DNA of 6,551 nt from Nitratifractor sp. (GCA_015490055.1 WFYP01000032.1:1-6551), one strand, 5' to 3'. Positions 1 through 6,204 are shown, counted from the first letter of the stretch. The notes: generated by a model not told the origin, from the letters alone. Made by a program: numbers and translations.

Positions 1-311
1 CTTTTTGTTAATTGCTTATCTCTTGGTCTATAATATAGTCTTATAGCAATCCATTCATCACTATTGTAACTTACATTAATTGCATAAAACTTTAAATGTC
101 CATATGATAATTCTAACTGTGTAGTTTTTGTACCATACTCTTTGGGTGCATTGCTTATAGCTAAATGGAACATCTCTTTTGTACTAACACAACCCATCAA
201 TATTTCTGCATTATTATTTAAGCATAATATTTTACCATCGTTATTAAATACAATTATTGGGTTATTATCAATCTCTAGTAAGAATTTATAATCTATATTA
301 GAAGTACTCAT
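1..311 (-). CDS. PAS-like sensor protein, N-terminal part (runs off the window)
   Basis: The reading frame is open from an ATG at 311-309 to the window edge, giving 103 complete codons. The start MSTSNIDYKFLLEIDNNPII followed by VFNNDGKILCLNNNAEILMG has the layout of a PAS fold: 'NPIIVFNNDGKILCLNNNAEILMG' is the usual first two strands and helix, and a second strand pair follows (LKFYAINVSYNSDEWIAIRLYY). The start is supported by AAGGA at 325-321, nine bases upstream, and it overlaps the end of the preceding regulator gene by 14 bp in another frame, which implies translational coupling. No signal peptide or membrane segment is visible, so a cytoplasmic sensor is likely. From memory, the comparable gene in Sulfurimonas-like bacteria is annotated as a histidine-kinase-like protein, but the H-box and ATPase regions would lie outside the window. 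Kinase identity is therefore inferred; a PAS-only adaptor is the alternative. Confidence 0.7.
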   Translation of the reverse strand, partial: MSTSNIDYKFLLEIDNNPIIVFNNDGKILCLNNNAEILMGCVSTKEMFHLAISNAPKEYGTKTTQLELSYGHLKFYAINVSYNSDEWIAIRLYYRPRDKQLTK

Positions 312-1020
312 TTACTTTTTTCCTTAGTGTATTTCTATTAATTCCTAAAACTTCAGAGAGTTTTAGTTGAGATTTATAAATATCCAAGCCTGCTGTAATT
401 AGTGCCTTTTCAAATATCTCTAATTGCTCTTTATAGACATTAATTCCTTCATAATTCTTGCTAAAGTAGTTATACATTATATGATATAAGTCATCTCTAT
501 CTACTGCTTTAAATAGTATTGCTTTATAAATAGAGCGTCTTAAAGATTTTAAATTTTGTGATATATCTAATTCTATCTTCTTTAATTTAATATCTTCGTT
601 AATGCTATATATCTCTTTTGCTTCATTTATGTATTGTTTACTAAAAAGGTCTATATCCTCTTCTCTTTCCTTTAATGTTGGAATATAGTAAATAAATGCA
701 AATTTATTTTCTAAGCGTTTATCGTAAGTTTTGCCATTTAGAATAGCTACTACATTTACATTATCGAACTCTAATATATCAGTATTATTGATTTTTTCAA
801 AATTTGTAATTACGATATGACTATTGTTCTTAATAGCCTCTTTAATATTCCCAATATTTGAGCCATCTACCCATACAGAATTTGGAAATAACTTTTTAAC
901 CAAAGTCCTTTTACCAGTAAACTCTTCTCCATAAACCAGAGATGATACTAATAAATCTTTAGTAGCTTGCAGAGTTTGATAAATTTTATGCATTGTTGAA
1001 CTGTTGCTATTTAGGTACAC
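298..1020 (-). CDS. Degenerate NtrC-type AAA protein with Fis-type HTH (transcriptional regulator)
   Basis: This 240-aa protein has the two C-terminal parts of a sigma-54 activator but lacks a receiver domain. Residues 31-38 (GEEFTGKR) are a recognisable but altered Walker A (usual GExGTGKE). Residues 69-77 (IVITNFEKI) sit where Walker B should be, with Asn-Phe-Glu in place of the Asp-Glu pair. NVVAILNG near residue 89 resembles sensor I, and IPTLKEREEDIDLF matches the 'LPPLRER.EDI' segment of NtrC. There is no GAFTGA loop, so contact with sigma-54 is unlikely. The C terminus (SQLKLSEVLGINRNTLRKKV) is a clear Fis-type helix-turn-helix. The start is GTG: AAAGG lies seven bases upstream, and the length before Walker A matches homologues I remember from Campylobacterota. 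The next in-frame ATG (993-991) would shorten the N terminus. The coupled PAS-like gene downstream suggests a sensor-regulator pair. Target genes are unknown; metE is the neighbour upstream, but a link is only a guess. Confidence 0.85.
   Translation of the reverse strand: MYLNSNSSTMHKIYQTLQATKDLLVSSLVYGEEFTGKRTLVKKLFPNSVWVDGSNIGNIKEAIKNNSHIVITNFEKINNTDILEFDNVNVVAILNGKTYDKRLENKFAFIYYIPTLKEREEDIDLFSKQYINEAKEIYSINEDIKLKKIELDISQNLKSLRRSIYKAILFKAVDRDDLYHIMYNYFSKNYEGINVYKEQLEIFEKALITAGLDIYKSQLKLSEVLGINRNTLRKKVNEYF
321..325 (-). promoter_or_regulatory. Ribosome binding site inside the upstream gene, setting the PAS-protein start
   Basis: The minus strand reads AAGGA here, nine bases before the ATG at 311-309. 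It lies within the last codons of the Fis-type regulator, so ribosomes ending that gene can restart directly. This supports the overlapping ATG as the true start. Confidence 0.6.
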
Positions 1021-1027
1021 AATATAA

Positions 1028-1032
1028 CCTTT
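1028..1032 (-). promoter_or_regulatory. Ribosome binding site supporting the GTG start of the Fis-type regulator
   Basis: The minus strand reads AAAGG seven bases before GTG at 1020-1018. The in-frame ATG 27 bases later is the obvious alternative start, so this site decides in favour of GTG. Confidence 0.6.
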
Positions 1033-1036
1033 ATTA

Positions 1037-1069
1037 AATTAAGAGTTAAAAGTTAAGAATTAAGAGTTA
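1037..1069. repeat. Two identical 12-bp direct repeats 21 bp apart
   Basis: AATTAAGAGTTA occurs at 1037-1048 and again at 1058-1069, with AAAGTTAAG between, a partial third unit (minus strand TAACTCTTAATT, TTCTTAAC, TTAACTCTTAATT). A partial copy, AATTAAGAG, recurs at 1178-1186 beyond the metE-side hairpin. The offset of 21 bp is two helical turns, and the array lies just ahead of the regulator gene, so an operator is possible. The alternative is a simple-sequence remnant of an interspersed repeat that also includes the hairpin at 1152-1173. Confidence 0.6.
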
Positions 1070-1078
1070 CTTTTCTAT

Positions 1079-1084
1079 ATTGTA
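1079..1084 (-). promoter_or_regulatory. Possible -10 element for the regulator/PAS gene pair
   Basis: The minus strand reads TACAAT, preceded by a T-rich tract (TATATTTTTT) about 20 bases upstream, a common arrangement in Campylobacterota promoters, which often lack a clear -35. Transcription would start near 1072, leaving a leader of about 50 nt that contains both 12-bp direct repeats. In such AT-rich DNA other hexamers would serve as well, including TAAGAT a few bases upstream. Confidence 0.25.
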
Positions 1085-1151
1085 GTATCTTATTGCTTAA
1101 AAAATATACAATTTGTAGATTAAATTTTGAATATATATTTGAAAGCCGTAG

Positions 1152-1173
1152 GGTGCAGTGCCCTCACTGCACC
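1152..1173 (-). terminator. Perfect 9-bp hairpin just after metE (terminator-like or interspersed palindrome)
   Basis: GGTGCAGTG at 1152-1160 and CACTGCACC at 1165-1173 are exact reverse complements around a 4-base loop, starting 19 bases after the metE stop codon. This GC-rich stem stands out in AT-rich DNA and is well placed to end or protect the metE transcript. No run of U follows in the minus direction (CTACGGCTTTCAAATA), so it is not a textbook intrinsic terminator. A second hairpin of similar layout at 3614-3631 suggests a repeat family. Confidence 0.5.
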
Positions 1174-1192
1174 TGATAATTAAGAGCTAAGC

Positions 1193-3463
1193 TTACTTAG
1201 TTTTCTCTCTAACTATTTTAACAGCTTCTACCATATTCTTAAGGCTTGGTTTTACCTCTTCCCATTTTCTTGTTTTAAGTCCACAGTCTGGATTAATCCA
1301 TAGTTGCTCTTTTGGTAGTACTTCTAGTAGTTTTTCGATTTGCTCTACAATCTCTTCTACACTTGGAACTCTTGGAGAGTGAATATCGTAAACTCCTGGT
1401 CCTACCTCTTGCTTGTATCCGCTTTTTGCGAATATTTTAAGCAATTCATTGCCACTTCTTGCAGTCTCAATAGAGATAACATCTGCATCCATAGCTTCGA
1501 TTGTGCCTATAATTTCGTTAAACTCACTATAACACATATGTGTATGAATTTGAGTATCGGCAACTGCTGGTGCAACACAAATTTTAAAGTCTCTAACTGC
1601 CCAAGCCTCATAAGTTGGGATTTTGCTACTTCTTAGCGGATAACCCTCTTTAAATGCAGCTTCATCAACTTGAATCATCTTAATTCCTGCATTTTGCAAG
1701 TCGTTTACTTCGTCTGCGATTGCAAGTGCGATTTGCTTAGAAACTTCGCTTCTTTCAATATCATCACGCACAAACGACCAGTTCAAAATTGTAACAGGAC
1801 CTGTTAGCATCCCCTTCATTACTCTGTTAGTTTTACTTTGTGCATATGTCATCCAATCTACAGTCATAGGCTTAGGACGGCTAACATCACCATAAATTAT
1901 TGGCGGTTTAACACAACGGCTACCGTAACTTTGTACCCAACCATTTTGAGTAAATGCATAACCCTTTAACTGCTCTCCAAAATACTCAACCATATCGTTT
2001 CTCTCTGGCTCACCGTGCACTAAAATATCAATATCTGCCTCTTCTTGGAAAGCGATACAATCATCGATATAAGCTTTCATTGCATTTTCGTACTCTTCTT
2101 GGCTAATTTCACCCTTTTTAAAGTCGCGTCTAGCTTTTCTTACCTCTGGAGTTTGAGGGAAAGAGCCGATAGTTGTTGTTGGTAGAGTAGGGTAGTTAAA
2201 TCTAGCGTGTTGCTCTTTGATTCTTTCTTCGAAATTGTCATCTCTCTCTAGCTTAATATCTCCATTAATTCTAGCTTGAACTGCTTTATCGTGAATAATT
2301 TCGGCAGTTTTTCTAGTTTCGTTTGCCTCTTTGTTTGACTCTAGTAGAGCTTTTTGAACATCGTTTAACTCTTCGCCTCTAAATAGTTTTTCGATAATTA
2401 CAATCTCTTGTAGCTTCTCTTTTGCAAAAGATAGCCAACTTTTTATTTCACTACTTAACTTCTCTTCGTACTCCAATGTAAACGGAGAGTGTAAAAGTGA
2501 GCATGAGCTAGCAGTGCATACATTCTCTTTATCTACAGTTTTTGCAATATCATTTAAAATTTCTACACTCTTTTGTATATTATTAATCCAAATGTTTCTA
2601 CCATCTACAACACCTGCAATTAACTTTTTTCCACTCTTAGCTACAACATCTAAAATCTCTAAATTATCACGACCATGTACAAAGTCTAGTGCTATACCAA
2701 TAATTGGAGTATTTACTAACACTTTAACAGCTTCGCTAGCGTGCTCAAAGTATGTAGCCACAATTACTTTAACATTATCTGCAACAGTTGCCAATTTGTC
2801 GTAAGTTGGTTTAATAAGACTAAGCTCTTTTGGCTCTAAATCTTTTACAAAATATGGCTCATCTATCTGAACAATAACTTTATCGTCTAACTGTGATAGT
2901 TCAGTTAAAAGCTCTTCATAAATTGGCAAAATTTTACCTAAAAGCTCAAATGTATCGCCTCTATCAACTCTTTTAGATAGTGCTAAAAAAGTAATTGGTC
3001 CAATAATATTTATCTTTACTTTCTCTAAACCAAACTCTTTAGCCTCTCTGTATTCATTAATAATTTTAGTGGCATTTAATTTATAACTATCGTTAGTTGT
3101 AAGTTCTGGCACTATATAGTGGTAGTTAGTATTAAACCACTTAGTCATCTCCATCGCTACTGCATCTTTATTTCCTCTTGCCATAGAGAAGTATAGCTCT
3201 TCATCTTTTAAATCTCTAAATCTAGCAGGAATAGCACCTAGCATTACAGCTGTATCTAGCATATTATCGTAAAGCGAAAAATCGTTTACACTTATAACAT
3301 CTACACCAGCATCTCTCTGATAACCCCAATGTCTTAGTTTTAACTCTTTAGCAACTTTCTCTACTTCACTAAAGTCGCTTTTACCACTCCAGTAATTCTC
3401 TAATGCGAATTTTAACTCTCTTTTTTCACCAATTCTTGGGAATCCTATTACGAAACTTGACAT
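1193..3463 (-). CDS. metE: Cobalamin-independent methionine synthase (5-methyltetrahydropteroyltriglutamate--homocysteine methyltransferase)
   Basis: MetE transfers the methyl group of 5-methyltetrahydropteroyl-triglutamate to homocysteine, the last step of methionine synthesis, in the cytoplasm without vitamin B12. At 756 aa it is full length; the E. coli enzyme is nearly identical in size. The N-terminal barrel begins with the family signature (FVIGFPRIGEKRELK). The catalytic C-terminal barrel starts near residue 430 (TTTIGSFPQTPEVRKAR) and contains VHGEPERNDMVEYFGEQL. The zinc and homocysteine ligands are present: His642 and Cys644 in HTHMCYSEF, Glu666 in ISIETARS, and Cys727 in NPDCGLKTRKW, each one residue beyond the E. 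coli numbering. The ATG start has AAGGAA seven bases upstream. The gene stands alone, with intergenic DNA on both sides and a hairpin after the stop. An AAACAG/CTGTTT dyad upstream could control it; no cobalamin riboswitch is apparent. Nothing looks truncated or frameshifted. Confidence 0.98.
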   Translation of the reverse strand: MSSFVIGFPRIGEKRELKFALENYWSGKSDFSEVEKVAKELKLRHWGYQRDAGVDVISVNDFSLYDNMLDTAVMLGAIPARFRDLKDEELYFSMARGNKDAVAMEMTKWFNTNYHYIVPELTTNDSYKLNATKIINEYREAKEFGLEKVKINIIGPITFLALSKRVDRGDTFELLGKILPIYEELLTELSQLDDKVIVQIDEPYFVKDLEPKELSLIKPTYDKLATVADNVKVIVATYFEHASEAVKVLVNTPIIGIALDFVHGRDNLEILDVVAKSGKKLIAGVVDGRNIWINNIQKSVEILNDIAKTVDKENVCTASSCSLLHSPFTLEYEEKLSSEIKSWLSFAKEKLQEIVIIEKLFRGEELNDVQKALLESNKEANETRKTAEIIHDKAVQARINGDIKLERDDNFEERIKEQHARFNYPTLPTTTIGSFPQTPEVRKARRDFKKGEISQEEYENAMKAYIDDCIAFQEEADIDILVHGEPERNDMVEYFGEQLKGYAFTQNGWVQSYGSRCVKPPIIYGDVSRPKPMTVDWMTYAQSKTNRVMKGMLTGPVTILNWSFVRDDIERSEVSKQIALAIADEVNDLQNAGIKMIQVDEAAFKEGYPLRSSKIPTYEAWAVRDFKICVAPAVADTQIHTHMCYSEFNEIIGTIEAMDADVISIETARSGNELLKIFAKSGYKQEVGPGVYDIHSPRVPSVEEIVEQIEKLLEVLPKEQLWINPDCGLKTRKWEEVKPSLKNMVEAVKIVREKTK

Positions 3464-3500
3464 ATATATTTCCTTTTTATTATATAATATTTTAATAGTG

Positions 3501-3512
3501 TTTATAAATATA
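3501..3512 (-). promoter_or_regulatory. Possible metE -10 region
   Basis: The minus strand reads TATATTTATAAA, containing two overlapping -10-like hexamers (TATATT and TATAAA). A start near 3494-3500 would give a leader of about 30-35 nt ahead of the AAGGAA site. No -35 is evident, and the upstream sequence is occupied by the AAACAG/CTGTTT dyad. The DNA is so AT-rich that the exact hexamer cannot be fixed by eye. Confidence 0.3.
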
Positions 3513-3526
3513 TAAGATGTAAATAA

Positions 3527-3544
3527 AAACAGTTTTATCTGTTT
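3527..3544. promoter_or_regulatory. Inverted repeat AAACAG-N6-CTGTTT ahead of metE (candidate operator)
   Basis: AAACAG at 3527-3532 and CTGTTT at 3539-3544 are exact reverse complements separated by TTTTAT. The 18-bp dyad has half-sites 12 bp apart centre to centre and lies about 64 bp upstream of the metE ATG, just upstream of the likely -10 region. That position suits a dimeric regulator, either repressing or acting as an activator in place of a -35. I cannot name the protein. A weak RNA hairpin or chance symmetry is the alternative. Confidence 0.4.
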
Positions 3545-3596
3545 AAAAATCTTATTTTATTAAAAAACACAACAGCAAATCAATGTATTTATAATG

Positions 3597-3826
3597 TTAA
3601 TAAGAGAATGGAGGGTGTACACCAGTACGCCTAAATGCAAAGTAAGTGCAGTAGTAAGGACATCTTGGAATAAAGTGATTTAAAAGTAGTATAAGTCTAG
3701 TTTTGCGTTTAAAAATAGCATTACAATGACACTTCTTTTGTTGAATAATTAACAAAATAGCTTTAAAATTAATAGCAGTAATCATCTCTAAACTCAATTT
3801 TTTAACCAATTCTAGCAAATCTAAGC
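3597..3826. other. Intergenic stretch after the nadE operon, with no convincing gene
   Basis: A 73-codon minus-strand frame (3818-3597) crosses this region, but it begins with TTG, has no ribosome binding site, and reads as a low-complexity, Cys-rich peptide (HFIPRCPYYCTYFAF). I do not call it a gene. Its segments, such as CHCNAIFKRKTRL and the minus-strand DNA TGTCATTGTAATGC, resemble what results from translating old copies of the dispersed TGTCATTGCGAGG-type palindromes found in many bacteria, so a decayed interspersed repeat is my best guess. The only clear structure is the hairpin at 3614-3631. Confidence 0.4.
3614..3631 (-). repeat. Hairpin GGTGTAC/GTACGCC between the nadE operon and metE
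   Basis: GGTGTAC (3614-3620) and GTACGCC (3625-3631) pair over seven positions, one of them a G-T wobble on the plus strand, around the loop ACCA. The nested 10-mer GGTGTACACC (3614-3623) is itself a perfect palindrome. On the minus strand the flanks read AGG before and ACACCCTCC at the end, similar to AGG and GCACCCTAC around the hairpin after metE. Both lie after the end of a minus-strand transcription unit. There is no U-tract, so a terminator role is uncertain. Confidence 0.4.
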
Positions 3827-4081
3827 TTATACTTTCTTTTCAAGTATTTCAATTCTTTTCTTAAGTTCTTCTACCTCTTTAATAAGTTCTTCAATAGTTG
3901 GCACTGTTTTTGGTTTAGGCTCTTTTTTTATAATGGCATCATTTTTTATAAAAATTTGCTCTTTGCCATCTATCTCTTTAGTAATTGTCTCTACTTTTCC
4001 ACTTTTAGCTAGTTTAACGGTTTGAAATATACTAAGTTTATTTTTTCGTGCATACTCTTTTACACTAATATAGTCACTCAT
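3827..4081 (-). CDS. Small HTH plus coiled-coil protein coupled to nadE
   Basis: This 84-aa protein begins with a MerR/excisionase-like DNA-binding pattern (YISVKEYARKNKLSIFQTVK), followed by a short hairpin-like stretch (KVETITKEIDGKEQIFIKND). A Lys/Pro linker (KKEPKPKTVP) leads to a C-terminal heptad-repeat helix, residues 63-84 (IEELIKEVEELKKRIEILEK), that should form a dimeric coiled coil. The ATG starts two bases after the nadE TAG, with AGAGGA nine bases upstream inside the nadE end, so the two genes are almost certainly cotranscribed and translationally coupled. From memory, small proteins of this type occur in Campylobacterota, but I know of no assigned function. DNA binding and dimerisation are inferred from the pattern; a regulator of NAD metabolism would be speculation. 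Codon use resembles its neighbours. Confidence 0.85.
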   Translation of the reverse strand: MSDYISVKEYARKNKLSIFQTVKLAKSGKVETITKEIDGKEQIFIKNDAIIKKEPKPKTVPTIEELIKEVEELKKRIEILEKKV

Positions 4082-4083
4082 TA

Positions 4084-5973
4084 CTATAATTCCTCTAAAA
4101 AAGTAGTATAGTCAGCATCAGCAGGCATTCGCCAATTTGCTCTTGGGCTTAGGCTAATTGTACCAACCATTACGCCATCTGGCATACAGTTTCGTTTAAA
4201 TTGTTGTGTAAAGAAGCGTTTTATAAACACTTTTAGCCACTTTTTAATTGTATCTGCATCGTAATTATCAAATGCAATCTCTGCTAAAAATAGTATTTTT
4301 TTAGCACTAAATCCGTGTCTTACAAAATGGTATAAAAAAAAGTCGTGCAACTCATAAGGTCCTACTATATCTTCGGTAATTTGCTCTATACTATCGCCAC
4401 TATTTGGTAAAAGTTCTGGACTAACTGGTGTATCTAGTATATCTTTTAGTGTCTCGCTTATAGCTTTATCTGCATTAGCGTAGTGTCCTATAATATACTT
4501 AACCAAAGTTTTAGGAATACCGCTATTTAAACCATACATACTCATATGGTCGCCATTATATGTACTCCAACCAAGGGCAATTTCACTCAAATCTCCCGTT
4601 CCAATTACTAGCCCATTCTCTTTGTTAGCTGTGTTCATCAAAATCGAAGTTCTAGCCCTTGCTTGCACATTTTCGTAAGTAACGCTATGCTCATCTTTGT
4701 CGTGTCCTATGGCTTCAAACTCTGTTAGAGCAAGTTTCTCTATACTTATCTCCTTTAAAGTTACACCTAATTGCTTACATAAATCGATAGCATTTTTCAA
4801 AGTTCGGCTAGTTGTACCAAAGCCTGGCATTGTAATAGCAATTATATCTTTACTATCCCACCCTGCAATTTTAAACGCTTTATGAGTGCTTAAAAGTGCC
4901 AAGGTAGAGTCTAAGCCACCACTAATTCCAATAACAGCACGCTTTATATGTGCTTGCTTCATTCTACGAATTAGAGCGTAAGCTTGAATATTAGTAATCT
5001 CTTCGCATCTTTTCTCTCGCTCGCTCTCGTTTTTTGGAACAAAAGGGTGAGCATCTACATATCTGTTTATATTGTTATTTTCATTTAATTCGCTTAAATT
5101 TACAACTCTAACATCTTCTACTTTTCCTTGAGAAAAAGAGCTATCTAAGTAGCGAATATTGCTAACTCTCTCTAAATCTACATCGCCATAAGCAATTTTA
5201 CTATCGAAACTAATAGAGCTATCTCTAGCAACAATCGAGCCATACTCTGCAATAATTAAATCGCCACTAAATATAGTATCGCTCCCACTCTCGCCAATAG
5301 AGCTGGAGGCATAAGCATAAGCACACATCGCCCTAGCACTTTGTGTTCTAACAAGCTCGGCTCTATACTCACTTTTACCAATAATTTCGTTGCTAGCACT
5401 TAAGTTAAGTATTAAATTAGCCCCACTACTAGCAAGGCTACTGCTTGGTGGCGTAACAGCCCACAAATCTTCGCAAATTTCAACCCCAAACTTCAAGAGC
5501 CCCTTGCTAAAGAGTAAATCCACTCCAAAAGGCACACTCCGCCCCAACAGTTCAACACTCTGCTTCTTAACATTCACCCCACTAACAAAATGTCGAAGCT
5601 CATAAAACTCTTGCTTGTTAGGAATATAAGTTTTTGGCACAATCCCTAAAATTTCACCATCTTGAATAACCATAGCACAGTTATAAAGTCTATTATTATA
5701 CTGAAGTGCCAACCCAATAACAACAACAATTTTTAAACCATTACTAGCACTAACAACTTCCTTCAATGCACTAAGTTGCGAACTATAAAGCCGACTCTGA
5801 AAAAACAGATCCCCAACACTATACCCAGTTAAAGTAAGCTCTGGAAACAGGGCAATAGTAGCTCCATTACTATCTGCCTCTTTAAAAAGCTCTATAACTT
5901 CTTGAGCATTTTTAGCAGGATTTGCCAAAGATAAAGCAGGTGCAATGGTTGCAATTTTGTAAATATTAAACAT
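4084..5973 (-). CDS. nadE: Glutamine-dependent NAD+ synthetase, two-domain form
   Basis: The enzyme amidates nicotinic acid adenine dinucleotide to NAD+, using ATP and ammonia released from glutamine, in the cytoplasm; this is the last step of NAD synthesis. The 629-aa protein has an N-terminal nitrilase-type glutaminase domain (about 1-280) with the full catalytic triad: Glu45 (FPELTLTGYS), Lys114 (VPKTYIPNKQEFYE) and Cys167 (FGVEICEDLW). The C-terminal synthetase domain (about 330-629) has the PP-loop SGGLDS at 351-356, then GTGDLSEIALGWSTYNGDH and the family ending SLSPRANWRMPADA. It therefore makes its own ammonia, unlike the short ammonia-dependent NadE. The start (MFNIYKIATIAPALSLANPA) aligns with family N termini, but no Shine-Dalgarno is visible before it (minus strand AACTTAGTATACAAATG). 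A TGC-TAAAAT promoter lies 30 bp upstream. A small HTH gene follows two bases after the stop. The 5' third uses more GGG, CTG and CGG codons than the rest. Confidence 0.97.
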   Translation of the reverse strand: MFNIYKIATIAPALSLANPAKNAQEVIELFKEADSNGATIALFPELTLTGYSVGDLFFQSRLYSSQLSALKEVVSASNGLKIVVVIGLALQYNNRLYNCAMVIQDGEILGIVPKTYIPNKQEFYELRHFVSGVNVKKQSVELLGRSVPFGVDLLFSKGLLKFGVEICEDLWAVTPPSSSLASSGANLILNLSASNEIIGKSEYRAELVRTQSARAMCAYAYASSSIGESGSDTIFSGDLIIAEYGSIVARDSSISFDSKIAYGDVDLERVSNIRYLDSSFSQGKVEDVRVVNLSELNENNNINRYVDAHPFVPKNESEREKRCEEITNIQAYALIRRMKQAHIKRAVIGISGGLDSTLALLSTHKAFKIAGWDSKDIIAITMPGFGTTSRTLKNAIDLCKQLGVTLKEISIEKLALTEFEAIGHDKDEHSVTYENVQARARTSILMNTANKENGLVIGTGDLSEIALGWSTYNGDHMSMYGLNSGIPKTLVKYIIGHYANADKAISETLKDILDTPVSPELLPNSGDSIEQITEDIVGPYELHDFFLYHFVRHGFSAKKILFLAEIAFDNYDADTIKKWLKVFIKRFFTQQFKRNCMPDGVMVGTISLSPRANWRMPADADYTTFLEEL

Positions 5974-6002
5974 TTGTATACTAAGTTATATTTTATATAT
6001 TG

Positions 6003-6011
6003 ATTTTAGCA
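6003..6011 (-). promoter_or_regulatory. nadE promoter, extended -10
   Basis: The minus strand reads TGCTAAAAT, an extended -10 (TGn plus TAAAAT), preceded by a run of seven T (CAACTTTTTTTGC). T-rich DNA followed by TGn-TATAAT without a -35 is the usual promoter pattern in Campylobacterota. Transcription would begin near 5996, leaving a leader of about 23 nt before the nadE ATG. The promoter lies outside the attC-like palindrome. Confidence 0.55.
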
Positions 6012-6136
6012 AAAAAAGTTGAAAATTTGCAGTTTAGCGGATATTATGGCAAAGTATTGTTTGTATATATATATTAAAGTACTTTTTACTAAAGCAAAAT
6101 GATTTATTATGATGAGATTTGAATATACAAAATGAA

Positions 6137-6204
6137 GTCTAACGACTGAATATAGCCGATAAGTTCCCGCTAGGGTACTTATTGGCTACTATGCTTTGTT
6201 GTAT
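6137..6204 (-). other. attC-like integron recombination site (imperfect 68-bp palindrome)
   Basis: Read on the minus strand, the site runs ATACAAC, ten bases, AGCC-AATAAGT, ACCC-TAGC-GGGA, ACTTAT-CGGCT, ten bases, GTTAGAC. This is the attC plan. The right core GTTAGAC (6143-6137) fits GTTRRRY exactly, and the left core ATACAAC (6204-6198) fits RYYYAAC at six of seven positions with AAC intact. Spacers of ten bases on each side and arms starting AGCC/GGCT match the spacing I remember for the aadA cassette attC. The 11-bp arm at 6154-6164 pairs fully with 6177-6187 on the plus strand (one G-T pair, at 6158/6183), extended by CCC/GGG around the loop GCTA. The plus strand would be the attC bottom strand, the one integrase uses, and it folds slightly better, because the minus strand has C-A at that pair. 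The upstream gene ends about 50 nt away, as in a gene cassette. No bulged base is obvious in the arms. Alternatives are a terminator (no U-tract follows) or an unrelated palindromic repeat. Confidence 0.55.

Noticed and set aside
3479..3484. Perfect TATAAT on the minus strand close to the metE start
   Set aside because: Transcription from it would start within the AAGGAA ribosome binding site, leaving metE without a usable leader.
3464..3596. Cobalamin or SAM riboswitch upstream of metE
   Set aside because: The leader is short and AT-rich, with no B12-box-like or SAM-type conserved GC-rich stems; only the AAACAG/CTGTTT dyad stands out.
3597..3818. 73-codon minus-strand frame between metE and the small HTH gene
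   Set aside because: It starts with TTG without a ribosome binding site, has a low-complexity Cys-rich product and contains the hairpin at 3614-3631; it looks like a repeat-derived chance frame.
3597..3826. A second attC-like site after the nadE operon, which would make nadE itself a cassette
   Set aside because: No GTTRRRY/RYYYAAC pair with symmetrical spacing and AGCC-type arms was found there, and nadE has its own promoter.
1340..5605. Plus-strand open frames opposite metE and nadE (for example 1340-1636, 2514-2804, 4697-4885, 5390-5605)
   Set aside because: They lie entirely antisense to confidently identified genes, and their products show no family signature.
6076..6085. AAAGTACTTT palindrome between the attC-like site and nadE
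   Set aside because: Ten-base AT-rich palindromes are expected by chance in this composition, and no second copy or promoter relation supports a role.
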